This document shows positions 1 through 7,654 of a DNA stretch of 34,030 bases, piece after piece (positions within the stretch are counted from its first letter, which is position 1; every line of letters begins with the position of its first letter). The position numbers were made by a program, and so were the translations under genes. Origin of the DNA: Achromobacter insuavis. Its GTDB lineage: Bacteria > Pseudomonadota > Gammaproteobacteria > Burkholderiales > Burkholderiaceae_B. The notes below the pieces were generated by a model that did not search any database, was not told the origin of the DNA, and saw only the letters and a program-made list of their open reading frames with translations. The DNA is taken from contig NZ_CADIJR010000061.1 of assembly GCF_902859645.1 (NCBI RefSeq), forward strand, positions 1 through 34,030, read 5' to 3'.

Positions 1-1
1 C

Positions 2-1495
2 GGCGCGTCGCGCGTCGATGCGCCGGACGCCGCCGCGCTGCGCCGCGCCGCCGTGGCCCACGCGGCCGCGCACCTGCTGTATTCCCCGGCCGCCCAACCC
101 GTGGCCAGCCTCAAGCCGATGGGCCTGGCGGTGGTGTCCGCCGTCGAGGACGCGCGCGTGGAGCGCGTGCTGGCGGCGCTGTATCCCGGCGTGCGGCGCT
201 GGTTCCGTCCGTTCATCCCGCCGCCGCCCGATCCGACCGATCTGAGCTTCACCGCGCTGGTGCGGCGCCTGTGCCGCCTGCTGATGGATCCCGCGCTGCG
301 CGACGACAACCATTGGGTCAACAAGGCGCGCGACCGGTTCGAGACGCAGGCCGCGGCCGACCTGGCCGATATCGCTGCCTTCCGCCGGCTGGCCTCGCTG
401 CTGGCCAACGACCTGGGCCAGATGCGGGTGCGCTTCAACCCGCTGCAGTATGTGGTGCCGGTGGCCTACCGCGACGACAACAGCTACCTGTGGGACTACG
501 GCGACGCCGCCGAGCCGCCGCCCGCGCTGGCCCTGGGCAGCCAGGGCGCAGCGCCGCAGGCGCGCGAGGCGGCGCCGGGCGAGCGCCAGGCGGAATCCGA
601 TGAGGACGTCGAGCTGGGCCGCTACGGCTATCCGGAATGGGACTACCGGCTGGCGCGCGGCCGGCCGGACTGGTGCACCGTGATCGAACGCCTGCCCGGC
701 TGGCGCGCCGACGCCGCGCCGTTGGCGGGATTGCGCCCGCCGCGGCTGGCGCTGCCGCGCGCGCGCCGCCTGGATCGGGCGCGGCGCCTGCGGCGGCAAT
801 GGGAGGGCGATGACATCGACCTGAACGCCGCCATCGAAGTCATGATCGACCGGCGCCTGGACCTGGCGCCGGACGCGCGTTTCTTCCAGCGGCCGGGCAG
901 CCAGCCCGGCGTCTGCAGCACGCTGGTGCTGCTGGACCTGTCGGCCTCGGCCAACGACCCCGCGCCGCAGGACGGCGCCACCGTGCTCGACCTGGAAAAG
1001 CGCGCGGCCGCGCTGCTGGTGGGCGCGGTGGCCGAGAGCGGCGACCGCATCGCGGTGCACGGCTTCTGTTCGGACACGCGCGCGGCCGTTCACTACTACC
1101 GCCTGCTGGATGCCGGCGCGCCGCCCACGGACGCGGCCCTGGGCCGCATCGCGGCGGCCCGGGCCCGCTATTCCACGCGCCTGGGCGCGGCGCTGCGCCA
1201 TGCCGGCGAGCTGGCGCTGCGCGCGCCCGGCGAACGCCGCGCCCTGATCGTCGTCACGGACGGCGCGCCGTCTGATATCGACGTGCACGACCCGCGCTAC
1301 CTGGTGGAAGACGCGCGCGAAGCGGTGCTGGCGCTGCGCCGCCGCGGCCTGCGGGTGCAATGCGTGGCGCTGGACGCAAAAGCCGAACCCCAGCTGCGGG
1401 CGATGTTCGGATTCCGCGGCTACCGCATCGTGCTGAACGCGGCCGCGTTGCCGGCCGCGCTGGCGCATGGCTACAGCCGCGCGACGCTTGGTTGA
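2..1495 (+). CDS. NorD/CbbO-like VWA-domain protein (5' end outside the window)
   Basis: The frame is open back to the first bases, so the N-terminus is missing; the GTG at 53 is only the first possible start inside the window (480 residues from there). The C-terminal third is a von Willebrand A domain with an intact metal-ion-dependent adhesion site: DLSAS (residues 295-299 counted from the GTG) and a later TDG. The stretch DPRYLVEDAREAV after TDG resembles the corresponding part of NorD, the nitric oxide reductase activation protein, and CbbO. In those families the VWA protein works with a MoxR-type AAA+ ATPase (NorQ, CbbQ) as a chaperone that activates a target enzyme. Such an ATPase would be expected upstream, outside the window. 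A charged linker rich in A, E and R lies around residues 160-190. It is followed after 91 bp by amiC on the same strand, which makes an amidase-linked role as plausible as a nitric oxide reductase role. Confidence 0.75.
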   Translation, partial: GASRVDAPDAAALRRAAVAHAAAHLLYSPAAQPVASLKPMGLAVVSAVEDARVERVLAALYPGVRRWFRPFIPPPPDPTDLSFTALVRRLCRLLMDPALRDDNHWVNKARDRFETQAAADLADIAAFRRLASLLANDLGQMRVRFNPLQYVVPVAYRDDNSYLWDYGDAAEPPPALALGSQGAAPQAREAAPGERQAESDEDVELGRYGYPEWDYRLARGRPDWCTVIERLPGWRADAAPLAGLRPPRLALPRARRLDRARRLRRQWEGDDIDLNAAIEVMIDRRLDLAPDARFFQRPGSQPGVCSTLVLLDLSASANDPAPQDGATVLDLEKRAAALLVGAVAESGDRIAVHGFCSDTRAAVHYYRLLDAGAPPTDAALGRIAAARARYSTRLGAALRHAGELALRAPGERRALIVVTDGAPSDIDVHDPRYLVEDAREAVLALRRRGLRVQCVALDAKAEPQLRAMFGFRGYRIVLNAAALPAALAHGYSRATLG

Positions 1496-1586
1496 CCCCC
1501 AGGAATCCACGTGTTGACGCCGCGCGCGCCTATGCTGAAACTGATCACCTCGACCGATTGACCTCTGTGCGGCGGCTGCTCCGACC

Positions 1587-2741
1587 ATGGCAAACAAAGA
1601 TCCTATCCGCGTGGGCGTGTTGTTCTCTGAAACGGGGGCCACATCGACCATAGGCCGTTCCCAGTTGCAGGGCACGCTCCTGGCGATCGACGAGATCAAC
1701 GAGGCCGGCGGCGTCGACGGCCGCGAGATCGTGCCGGTGCGCTACGACCCGCGTTCCGACCCGGCCACCTACAGCGTGCTGGCCGAACGGCTGATCACCC
1801 AGGACCGCGTCAACGTCATCTTCGGCTGCTACATGTCCAGCAGCCGCAAGGCGGTGCTGCCGGTGGTCGAGAAATGGAACCGGCTGCTGTTCTACCCGAC
1901 GCTGTACGAGGGCTTCGAGTTCTCCAACAACATCATCTACACCGGCGCCGCGCCCAACCAGAACAGCGTGCAGCTGGCGGAATTCATGACCGCCAACTTC
2001 GGCGCCCGCGTCTACCTGATCGGCTCGGACTACATCTATCCCTACGAGTCCAACCGCATCATGCGCGAGCTGGTGCTGCAGCGGCAGGACAGCGCCAAGC
2101 TGGGCGAACGCTACGTGCCGCTGACCGCGACCGAGCGCGACTACCGCGAGATCCTCGACGACATCCGCAACAAGCGCCCCGACTTCATCTTCTCGACCGT
2201 GGTGGGCAACTCCACCGCCTGCCTGTACCGCGCCTACGCCGACGCCGGCTTCGATCCCAAGACCATGCCGATCGCCAGCCTGACCACCTCCGAGGCCGAG
2301 ATCTCGCAGATGGAGCCCGAGGTGGCGGCCGGGCACTTCACGTCGGCGCCGTATTTCCAGTCGATCGACTCCGAGGTCAACCACCGTTGCCTCGAACGGC
2401 TGCGGCGGCGCTTCGGCCAGGACTGCGTGCCCAACCTGTGCTGGGAGGCCGCGTACTTCCAGATGCACATCTTCGCCAACGCCTACCGCGACACCGGCAC
2501 CGACGAGATCGCGCAGATCCTGCCGCGCGTGCTGCAAAGCGAATTCCAGGCGCCGCAGGGCCGCGTGCGCATCGATCCCACCAACCACCACACCTGCCTC
2601 TATCCGCGGGTGGGGCGGGTCAACGGCAAGGGCCAGTTCACCATCGTGCGCGAGGCCACCCGGCCCGTGCATCCCGATCCGTACCTGGTCACCCATTCGC
2701 TGGGCGACTGGACGGCGACCCTGAGCTCGCTGGAGATCTGA
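1587..2741 (+). CDS. amiC: AmiC-like amide-sensing regulator, substrate-binding-protein fold
   Basis: A 384-residue protein, almost the length of Pseudomonas aeruginosa AmiC (about 385). It has the type I periplasmic binding protein fold of the branched-chain amino acid/amide binders: the opening VGVLFSETGATSTIG, FGCYMSSSRKAVLPV, and LIGSDYIYPYESNR in the second lobe. It has no signal peptide, which fits AmiC because that protein stays in the cytoplasm. There it holds the antiterminator AmiR silent until a small amide such as acetamide binds. The stop overlaps nothing but lies only 2 nt before the amiR GTG, so the two are surely co-transcribed. No good Shine-Dalgarno precedes the ATG. A urea/amide transporter binding protein (UrtA, FmdD) is the alternative, but those are exported and would not be followed by amiR. 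Confidence 0.85.
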   Translation: MANKDPIRVGVLFSETGATSTIGRSQLQGTLLAIDEINEAGGVDGREIVPVRYDPRSDPATYSVLAERLITQDRVNVIFGCYMSSSRKAVLPVVEKWNRLLFYPTLYEGFEFSNNIIYTGAAPNQNSVQLAEFMTANFGARVYLIGSDYIYPYESNRIMRELVLQRQDSAKLGERYVPLTATERDYREILDDIRNKRPDFIFSTVVGNSTACLYRAYADAGFDPKTMPIASLTTSEAEISQMEPEVAAGHFTSAPYFQSIDSEVNHRCLERLRRRFGQDCVPNLCWEAAYFQMHIFANAYRDTGTDEIAQILPRVLQSEFQAPQGRVRIDPTNHHTCLYPRVGRVNGKGQFTIVREATRPVHPDPYLVTHSLGDWTATLSSLEI

Positions 2742-2743
2742 CG

Positions 2744-3370
2744 GTGGAGCCGGCCAGCCGCCTGCGCGTGATGCGCGCGACGCCTTCGTTGCTCAAGGAC
2801 CTGCGCACCCTGCGTATCGCCGTCTACCACCCGGACGACGCCGATGGCAGGCAGCTGACGCAGCAGCTGCAGCGCATCGGCTGTCAGGTGCAGACCTTCT
2901 GGCCGCCCGCGCCGACCCTGCCCGAGGGGCTGGACGCGGTGTTCCTGGCGGTGCGGCCGGACGTCATCGACCTGGGCTTCGAATGGGCCAAGAGTGACGA
3001 CGCGCCGATGGTCATCGCCATCGTCACCTACGAGAACCCGACCATCGTCGAGGCGGTGCTGCGCATCGGCGCCAAGGCGGTGCTGCCGTCGCCGGTGAGA
3101 TCGTTCGGCCTCTTGTCCACCCTGGTGGTGGCGCGGCAGGTCGACGACGACATCCGCTCGCACGCGCGCCGGCTGCGCAAGCTCGAAGGCAAGCTGCTGG
3201 GCGCGCGCCGCATCGCCGAAGCCAAGAGCATCCTGATGCGCACGCGCAACGTGACGGAAGGGCAGGCCTACGACCTGATCCGAGAACAGGCCATGAACAA
3301 GCGCGTCACCACCGAGGAAATCGCCGGCGCCATCGTCAACGCCAACGAGATCCTGTCGCTTGGCAAATAG
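2744..3370 (+). CDS. amiR: AmiR-like ANTAR-domain transcription antiterminator
   Basis: This 208-residue protein has the AmiR layout: a degenerate receiver-like domain (about residues 20-130), a basic and acidic coiled-coil helix (about 133-155) and a C-terminal ANTAR RNA-binding domain (about 147-204, with AKSILMRTRNVTEGQAYDLI). AmiR binds hairpins in the leader RNA of the amidase operon and prevents termination when released from AmiC. GTG at 2744 was chosen as start because a GGAG lies 8 nt upstream at the end of amiC; an ATG at 2771 in the same frame has no ribosome site. The gene begins 2 nt after the amiC stop. The next gene converges from the other strand 3 nt after its stop, so amiR ends the unit. 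No amidase or amide channel gene (amiE, amiS) follows, so the regulated leader must lie outside the window. Confidence 0.85.
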   Translation: MEPASRLRVMRATPSLLKDLRTLRIAVYHPDDADGRQLTQQLQRIGCQVQTFWPPAPTLPEGLDAVFLAVRPDVIDLGFEWAKSDDAPMVIAIVTYENPTIVEAVLRIGAKAVLPSPVRSFGLLSTLVVARQVDDDIRSHARRLRKLEGKLLGARRIAEAKSILMRTRNVTEGQAYDLIREQAMNKRVTTEEIAGAIVNANEILSLGK

Positions 3371-3373
3371 CGC

Positions 3374-4135
3374 TCAGTACTTGCCGGTCAGCAGTTCGCC
3401 GGCGTCGGGCACGCGCGTTTCCAGGTCCAGCACCTTGAGCATGCGATAGACCGTGGCCGCGGCGGCGGTCACCACCGGCAGGCCCAGGCGGTCCTGCACC
3501 GGCTGGATCGACGCCAGCGACGGCATCTGCACGCAGGCCGACAGCACCACCGCGTCGACGCCGCGCGTGTCCAGGCGCGCGACATGACTGGCGGGCGCCA
3601 TCGGGTCCTGCGCGCCCACCTTCAGGTTGTCGGCGATCTCCAGCGACAGGCTGTCGTGCACTTCGATGCCTTCGTGCTCGATGTAGTCCACCACCAGCTT
3701 GGTCAGCGGCTTCATGTAGGGCGTCAGGATCGCGACCTTGCGCGCGCCGATGGCGTGCAGTCCCTCGACCAGCGCGCCGGCGCTGGAGACGATGGGCGCG
3801 GGCGCGCCATTGTCCACGGTGGCCTGGTGCAGCCGTTCCTGCGAGGCGCGGTGGTAGCCCAGGCCCTGCGCCATGATGGCCACCAGGCAGGCGTAGCCCA
3901 GCACGTCGACGCGCGCGTCCGACAGTTCCTGCGCGCAGCGGTCGGACTCGCGGTCCATCGAGGCCAGCTCGGCCGCCGTCACCTGCTTCATGCGCATGCG
4001 GCTGGAGTGGAAGGTGAAGCGTTCGGGCGCGATGGTCTCGCGCCGGCGCAGCATGGCGGGGATCTCCGTTTCCATGGTGGTGTTGGAACTGGGAACGATC
4101 TGGCCGATGCGCAGGACGCGGGGCGACTGGGTCAT
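3374..4135 (-). CDS. Maleate cis-trans isomerase (Asp/Glu racemase superfamily)
   Basis: A 253-residue protein that closely matches the maleate isomerase family (MaiA, NicE), which converts maleate to fumarate. The typical opening RIGQIVPSSNTTMETEIPAM is near the start. Both catalytic cysteines of the Asp/Glu racemase fold are present: Cys83 in YACLVAI and Cys201 in LSACVQMPS. Arylmalonate decarboxylase and hydantoin racemase are relatives, but the overall sequence fits maleate isomerase best. The frame runs 34 codons further upstream; ATG 4135 was chosen because GGAG sits 7 nt before it. It is divergent from a LysR regulator with a 126-bp AT-rich spacer, the usual layout for a LysR protein and its target. 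In nicotinate degradation this enzyme is the last step, but no other nic genes are nearby. Confidence 0.85.
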   Translation of the reverse strand: MTQSPRVLRIGQIVPSSNTTMETEIPAMLRRRETIAPERFTFHSSRMRMKQVTAAELASMDRESDRCAQELSDARVDVLGYACLVAIMAQGLGYHRASQERLHQATVDNGAPAPIVSSAGALVEGLHAIGARKVAILTPYMKPLTKLVVDYIEHEGIEVHDSLSLEIADNLKVGAQDPMAPASHVARLDTRGVDAVVLSACVQMPSLASIQPVQDRLGLPVVTAAAATVYRMLKVLDLETRVPDAGELLTGKY

Positions 4136-4261
4136 GGCGGGTCTCCGGTAAGCGTTGTCAGCGCCCGGGTGGACGCGAGAAGCCGATTCTGCTCGCCGCG
4201 AACGATAGTTTCCAATATAGTTTTTGTCTGGTTTCATATCTTTCGCAAATCATTGGCCGCC
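4136..4261. promoter_or_regulatory. Divergent promoter/operator region between maleate isomerase and lysR
   Basis: This 126-bp spacer contains an AT-rich island (about 4201-4252) in very GC-rich surroundings. ATAGTTT occurs twice as a direct repeat (4205-4211 and 4217-4223), and GTTTC occurs at 4208-4212 and 4231-4235. ATA-N8-TAT at 4205-4218 is a short dyad. Spacing and placement are what is expected for LysR binding sites serving both genes, but no exact T-N11-A site or sigma-70 promoter could be settled by eye. Confidence 0.5.
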
Positions 4262-5152
4262 ATGGAAATCCGCCAACTCCGTTATTTCGCCGTGCTGGCC
4301 GAAGAGCTCAACTTCACCCGCGCCGCCGCCCGGCTGCATATCTCGCAGCCGCCGCTGAGCCTGCAGATCGCCCAGCTCGAGCGCGAGCTGGAGGTCAGGC
4401 TGTTTGACCGCACCAACCGGCGGGTGACGCTGACCGAGGCCGGCGCCGCGTTCCTGAACGACGTGCGCGCCACGCTCGCCGGCCTCAAGGACGCCACGGT
4501 GCGGGCGCGCGCCGTCGACCAGGGCAGGGCGGGACGGGTCGAGATCGGCCTGTCAGGCTCGCACTTCCTGGGGCCGGTGCCGGCGCTGATCGCGCGTCAT
4601 GCGCAGACCCACCCGCAGGTGTCGGTGCTGCTCAACGAGATGAATCCCGCCGCGCAGCTGGACGCGGTGCGCGGCCACCGGATCGACGTCAGCATCTCGC
4701 GCACCGCCGTGGACGACGACGAACTGCAATCGCTGGCGCTGTGGCCCGATCCGGTGGTGGCGGCCCTGCCGCCCGGGCACCGCCTGGCCGGGCGCAAGCG
4801 CCTGGCGCTGGCCGACCTCAGGCAGGACGCGTTCGTGATGCTGCGCACCGAGACCTCGGCCTTCGCCCGCGAGTTGGCCGATACCTGCGCCCGCGCCGGC
4901 CTGGCGCAATCGGTGGCGCAGCGCGTGGCCGAAGTGCCGGCGCAGCTGGCGCTGGTGGCGGCCGGGCTGGGCGTGGCCCTGGTGCCGGCCTCGGCGTGCG
5001 GCCATTTCGGCGCGCGCATCGTGGTGTGCGCGCTGCCGGCCGCGGTCGGCAGCGGCACGGTCTACGCGGTCACGCGGCGCGACGACGGCAACCGCGCGCT
5101 GCAGGCGTTCCTGCGCACGGCGGCGCAGATCGCGGCACGCCCGCCGCGCTGA
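4262..5152 (+). CDS. LysR-family transcriptional regulator
   Basis: A 296-residue LysR-type regulator. Residues 1-60 form the winged helix-turn-helix (MEIRQLRYFAVLAEELNFTR, then AAARLHISQPPLSLQIAQLE with the LFDR motif after it). Residues from about 90 form the two-lobed effector domain (GRVEIGLSGSHFLGPVPAL). The opening is of the CatR/BenM/PcaQ-like kind that often senses aromatic-degradation intermediates or related dicarboxylates. It is transcribed away from the maleate isomerase gene and towards the tctC/CoA-transferase genes, so it could control both. Start: ATG 4262, giving the standard family length. A spacer of 124 bp follows before the first Bug protein, so the downstream genes may have their own promoter. 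The effector is unknown; maleate or a precursor is an inference from the neighbours. Confidence 0.9.
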   Translation: MEIRQLRYFAVLAEELNFTRAAARLHISQPPLSLQIAQLERELEVRLFDRTNRRVTLTEAGAAFLNDVRATLAGLKDATVRARAVDQGRAGRVEIGLSGSHFLGPVPALIARHAQTHPQVSVLLNEMNPAAQLDAVRGHRIDVSISRTAVDDDELQSLALWPDPVVAALPPGHRLAGRKRLALADLRQDAFVMLRTETSAFARELADTCARAGLAQSVAQRVAEVPAQLALVAAGLGVALVPASACGHFGARIVVCALPAAVGSGTVYAVTRRDDGNRALQAFLRTAAQIAARPPR

Positions 5153-5276
5153 AACGATGCGCTCTTTTGCGCAGGCGAAGCCGCTCCTCCAGATTCCGGA
5201 ATAGGCATTTCGCGGCATCGCGGCCACACTCTCCCGCACAAGTTGATTCGCACCAGGATCACGCAGGGAGACAAGC

Positions 5277-6245
5277 ATGCCGCACCCGCAACGCTGGCTG
5301 GCCGCCAGCGCGCTGTCGCTCGCCATGGCGGGTCCCGCCCTGGCGGCGTGGCCCGAACGGCCCATCACCCTCATCGTGCCGGCTTCGCCCGGCGGCACCA
5401 CCGACATCGCGGCGCGCCTGATCGCCGACAAGCTGGCCACGAAGCTGGGCCAGCAGGTCATCGTCGAGAACCGCGCCGGCGCCGCCGGCATCATCGGCGC
5501 GCAGACCCTGGCGCGCGCCAAGCCTGACGGCTACACGGTGCTGATGGGCAACATCGGCCCCAACGCCATCAACTACGCGCTCTACAAGACGCTGCCCTAC
5601 AAGCCGGCCGACTTCGCGCCGGTGACGCTGGTGATTTCCGTGCCGAACGTGCTAGTGGTCAACGAGGCCTCGCCCGCGCACAGCGTGGCCGACCTGCTGG
5701 CGCTGGCGCGGCGGGACCCGGGCAAGGTGTCGTTCGGCAGCTCGGGCAGCGGCCAGTCGCCGCACCTGTCGGCCGAGCTGTTCAAGCAGCGCGCCGGCAT
5801 CGGCGGCACGCACGTGCCCTACAAGGGCGCGGGCCCGGCGGTGGCGGCGCTGCTGGGCCAGCAGTTCACCTTCATGATCGACAACCTGCCCAGCTCCATG
5901 CCCTATATCCAGTCGGGCAAGCTGCGCGCGCTGGCCGTCACCAGCGCGCGGCGGCTGGCGGAATTGCCCGACGTGCCGACGATGGCCGAGGCCGGCGTGC
6001 CCGACATGGTCGTCACCGCCTGGTTCGGCCTGGTGGCGCCGGCCGGCACGCCCGCCACCGTCGTCGACACGCTCTATGCCGCCACCCGCGACGTGGTGCG
6101 CAGCCCCGATATCGCCGAGCGCTTCCGCGCCATGGGCGGGCAGGCCGGCGGCAACACGCCGGCCGAGTTCGCCGCCTTCATCGACCAGGAACGCACGCGC
6201 TGGAAACAGATCGTGGACGCTGCGGGCATCGCGCAGGAGCAATAA
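5277..6245 (+). CDS. Bug/TctC-family extracytoplasmic solute-binding protein (first copy)
   Basis: A 322-residue periplasmic binding protein of the Bug (TctC) family, which is greatly expanded in Bordetella and relatives. It begins with a Sec signal peptide (about residues 1-23, ending ALA|AWPERP). The family signature follows: PITLIVPASPGGTTDIAAR, then VENRAGAAGIIGA, ARAKPDGYTVLMG and HVPYKGAGPAVAALLG. Known members bind carboxylic acids such as citrate, glutamate or nicotinate through the PGG loop. A GGGAG 8 nt before ATG 5277 supports the start. No membrane subunits (TctA, TctB) are encoded nearby, so it is an orphan that must use a transporter encoded elsewhere or act in sensing. Its stop codon abuts the GTG of the CoA-transferase gene, so the substrate probably feeds that enzyme. 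Confidence 0.9.
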   Translation: MPHPQRWLAASALSLAMAGPALAAWPERPITLIVPASPGGTTDIAARLIADKLATKLGQQVIVENRAGAAGIIGAQTLARAKPDGYTVLMGNIGPNAINYALYKTLPYKPADFAPVTLVISVPNVLVVNEASPAHSVADLLALARRDPGKVSFGSSGSGQSPHLSAELFKQRAGIGGTHVPYKGAGPAVAALLGQQFTFMIDNLPSSMPYIQSGKLRALAVTSARRLAELPDVPTMAEAGVPDMVVTAWFGLVAPAGTPATVVDTLYAATRDVVRSPDIAERFRAMGGQAGGNTPAEFAAFIDQERTRWKQIVDAAGIAQEQ

Positions 6246-6911
6246 GTGATCGACAAGATTCAGGCTTGCATGAGGGACGCCGTGGCCGTCATTCCCGACG
6301 GCGCCAGCGTGCTGGTGGGCGGCTTCGGCGAGGCTGGCGTGCCGTACGAACTGCTGCACTGCCTGGCCGAGCTGGGCCGGCGCGACCTGACCCTCATCGC
6401 CAACAACGCCGGCACCCATGACCGCGGCATCGCCGCGCTGCTCAACCGGCGGCAGGTGCGCAAGATCATCTGCTCGCATCCGCGCCCGCCCAATTCCGAG
6501 GCCTTCGCCCGCGCCTTCCGCGCCGGCGAGGTGGAACTGGAATGCGTGCCGCAGGGCACCCTGGCCGAGCGCCTGCGCGCGGCCGGCGCCGGCCTGGGGC
6601 CGTTCTACACGCCCACCGGCTACGGCACCGAGCTGGCGCAGGGCCGTCGCCAGGAAGTGATCGACGGCGTCGGCTACGTGCTGGAACAGCCGCTGCGCGG
6701 CGACTACGCGCTGATCCGCGCGTACCAGGGCGACCGCTGGGGCAACCTGATGTACCGCCATGCCGCGCGCAATTTCAATCCGGTGATGTGCATGGCCGCC
6801 GGCCACGCCATCGCCCAGGTCGACGAGGTCGTGCCGCTGGGCGCCTTCACGCCCGAGCACATCATGACGCCCGGCCTGTTCGTGAAAACCGTGGTGCGGG
6901 TGGAGACCTGA
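6246..6911 (+). CDS. CoA-transferase subunit A (PcaI-like)
   Basis: A 221-residue alpha subunit of a type I (family I) CoA-transferase such as 3-oxoadipate CoA-transferase (PcaI) or the acetoacetate enzyme (ScoA, AtoD). The glycine-rich GASVLVGGFGEAG near residue 20 and LTLIANNAGTHD near residue 50 are the family landmarks, followed by GTLAERLRAAGAGLGPFYTPTGYGT. The start is GTG 6246, which begins directly after the TAA of the preceding tctC gene; the beta subunit begins 1 nt after this stop. The three genes are therefore translationally coupled. The enzyme moves CoA from succinyl-CoA or acetyl-CoA to a short acid. The true substrate cannot be read from sequence; no 3-oxoadipyl-CoA thiolase or other pca gene is in the window. 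Confidence 0.87.
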   Translation: MIDKIQACMRDAVAVIPDGASVLVGGFGEAGVPYELLHCLAELGRRDLTLIANNAGTHDRGIAALLNRRQVRKIICSHPRPPNSEAFARAFRAGEVELECVPQGTLAERLRAAGAGLGPFYTPTGYGTELAQGRRQEVIDGVGYVLEQPLRGDYALIRAYQGDRWGNLMYRHAARNFNPVMCMAAGHAIAQVDEVVPLGAFTPEHIMTPGLFVKTVVRVET

Positions 6912-6912
6912 C

Positions 6913-7617
6913 ATGCCGACGATCACCCCCATGACCCGCCAGCAGGTCGCGCAACTGCTGGCCGGCGATATCCCCGATGGCTCGGTCGTCAACCTCGGCA
7001 TCGGCATGCCGACCCTGGTCGGCGACTACCTGCCGCCTGACAAGGACATCCTCTTGCACAGCGAGAACGGCATCACCGGCATGGGGCCCGCCGCGGCCGG
7101 CGACGCCGTCGATCCGGACCTCATCAACGCCAGCCGGCAGCCCATCACCCTGCTGCCGGGCGCTTCCATCACCGAGCACACCGTGTCGTTCGCCATGATG
7201 CGCGGCGGCCACCTCGACTACGCCGTGCTCGGCGCCTTCCAGGTCTCGGAACGCGGCGACCTGGCCAACTGGAAGACCGACGCGGCCGACGCCATTCCCG
7301 CCGTCGGCGGCGCCATGGACCTGGCGGTCGGCGCGCGCCAGGTGCTGGCCATGATGGAACACCGCGGCCGCGACGGCGCGCCCAAGATCCTGCGCCAGTG
7401 CCGCTACCCGTTGACGGGCGCGGGCGTGGTCACCCGCATCTACACCGACCTGGCCGTGATCGACGTCACGCCCGACGGCCTGCGCGTGCACGCCATGCTG
7501 CAGGGCGTCAGCGCCGAGGCGCTGCAGGCCGCCACCGAAGCGCCCTTGCGGTTTGCCGACACGCCATCGGTCATCGCGCTCGATGCCGCCGGCGCGCCGC
7601 GCTACGTCAGGGGCTGA
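6913..7617 (+). CDS. CoA-transferase subunit B (PcaJ-like)
   Basis: A 234-residue beta subunit of the same family I CoA-transferase. It carries the catalytic glutamate in the SENG motif (LLHSENGITGMGP, Glu51), which forms the glutamyl-CoA thioester. VNLGIGMPTLVGDYL near residue 27 and GGHLDYAVLGAFQVSERGDLANW near residue 108 are family features. The length matches PcaJ, ScoB and AtoA (about 210-230). It begins 1 nt after the alpha subunit stop, and a second Bug binding protein follows after 37 nt. Together the two subunits should form a cytoplasmic heterotetramer. Assignment to 3-oxoadipate, acetoacetate or another keto or dicarboxylic acid is open. Confidence 0.88.
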   Translation: MPTITPMTRQQVAQLLAGDIPDGSVVNLGIGMPTLVGDYLPPDKDILLHSENGITGMGPAAAGDAVDPDLINASRQPITLLPGASITEHTVSFAMMRGGHLDYAVLGAFQVSERGDLANWKTDAADAIPAVGGAMDLAVGARQVLAMMEHRGRDGAPKILRQCRYPLTGAGVVTRIYTDLAVIDVTPDGLRVHAMLQGVSAEALQAATEAPLRFADTPSVIALDAAGAPRYVRG

Positions 7618-7654
7618 GGCAACCCGCCCTGTCCGAGCCATTCCGGAGTCCGCC

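Noticed and set aside
1514-1536. TTGACG and TATGCT as a promoter for amiC
   Set aside because: The spacer is only 11 bp, far below the 16-18 bp needed.
1545-2696. Long open frame on the minus strand opposite amiC
   Set aside because: It is a mirror of GC-rich coding sequence with low-complexity composition (H, R, G, V, A) and no recognisable domain; the same holds for long antisense frames opposite atpA, atpD, hemE, priA and rep.
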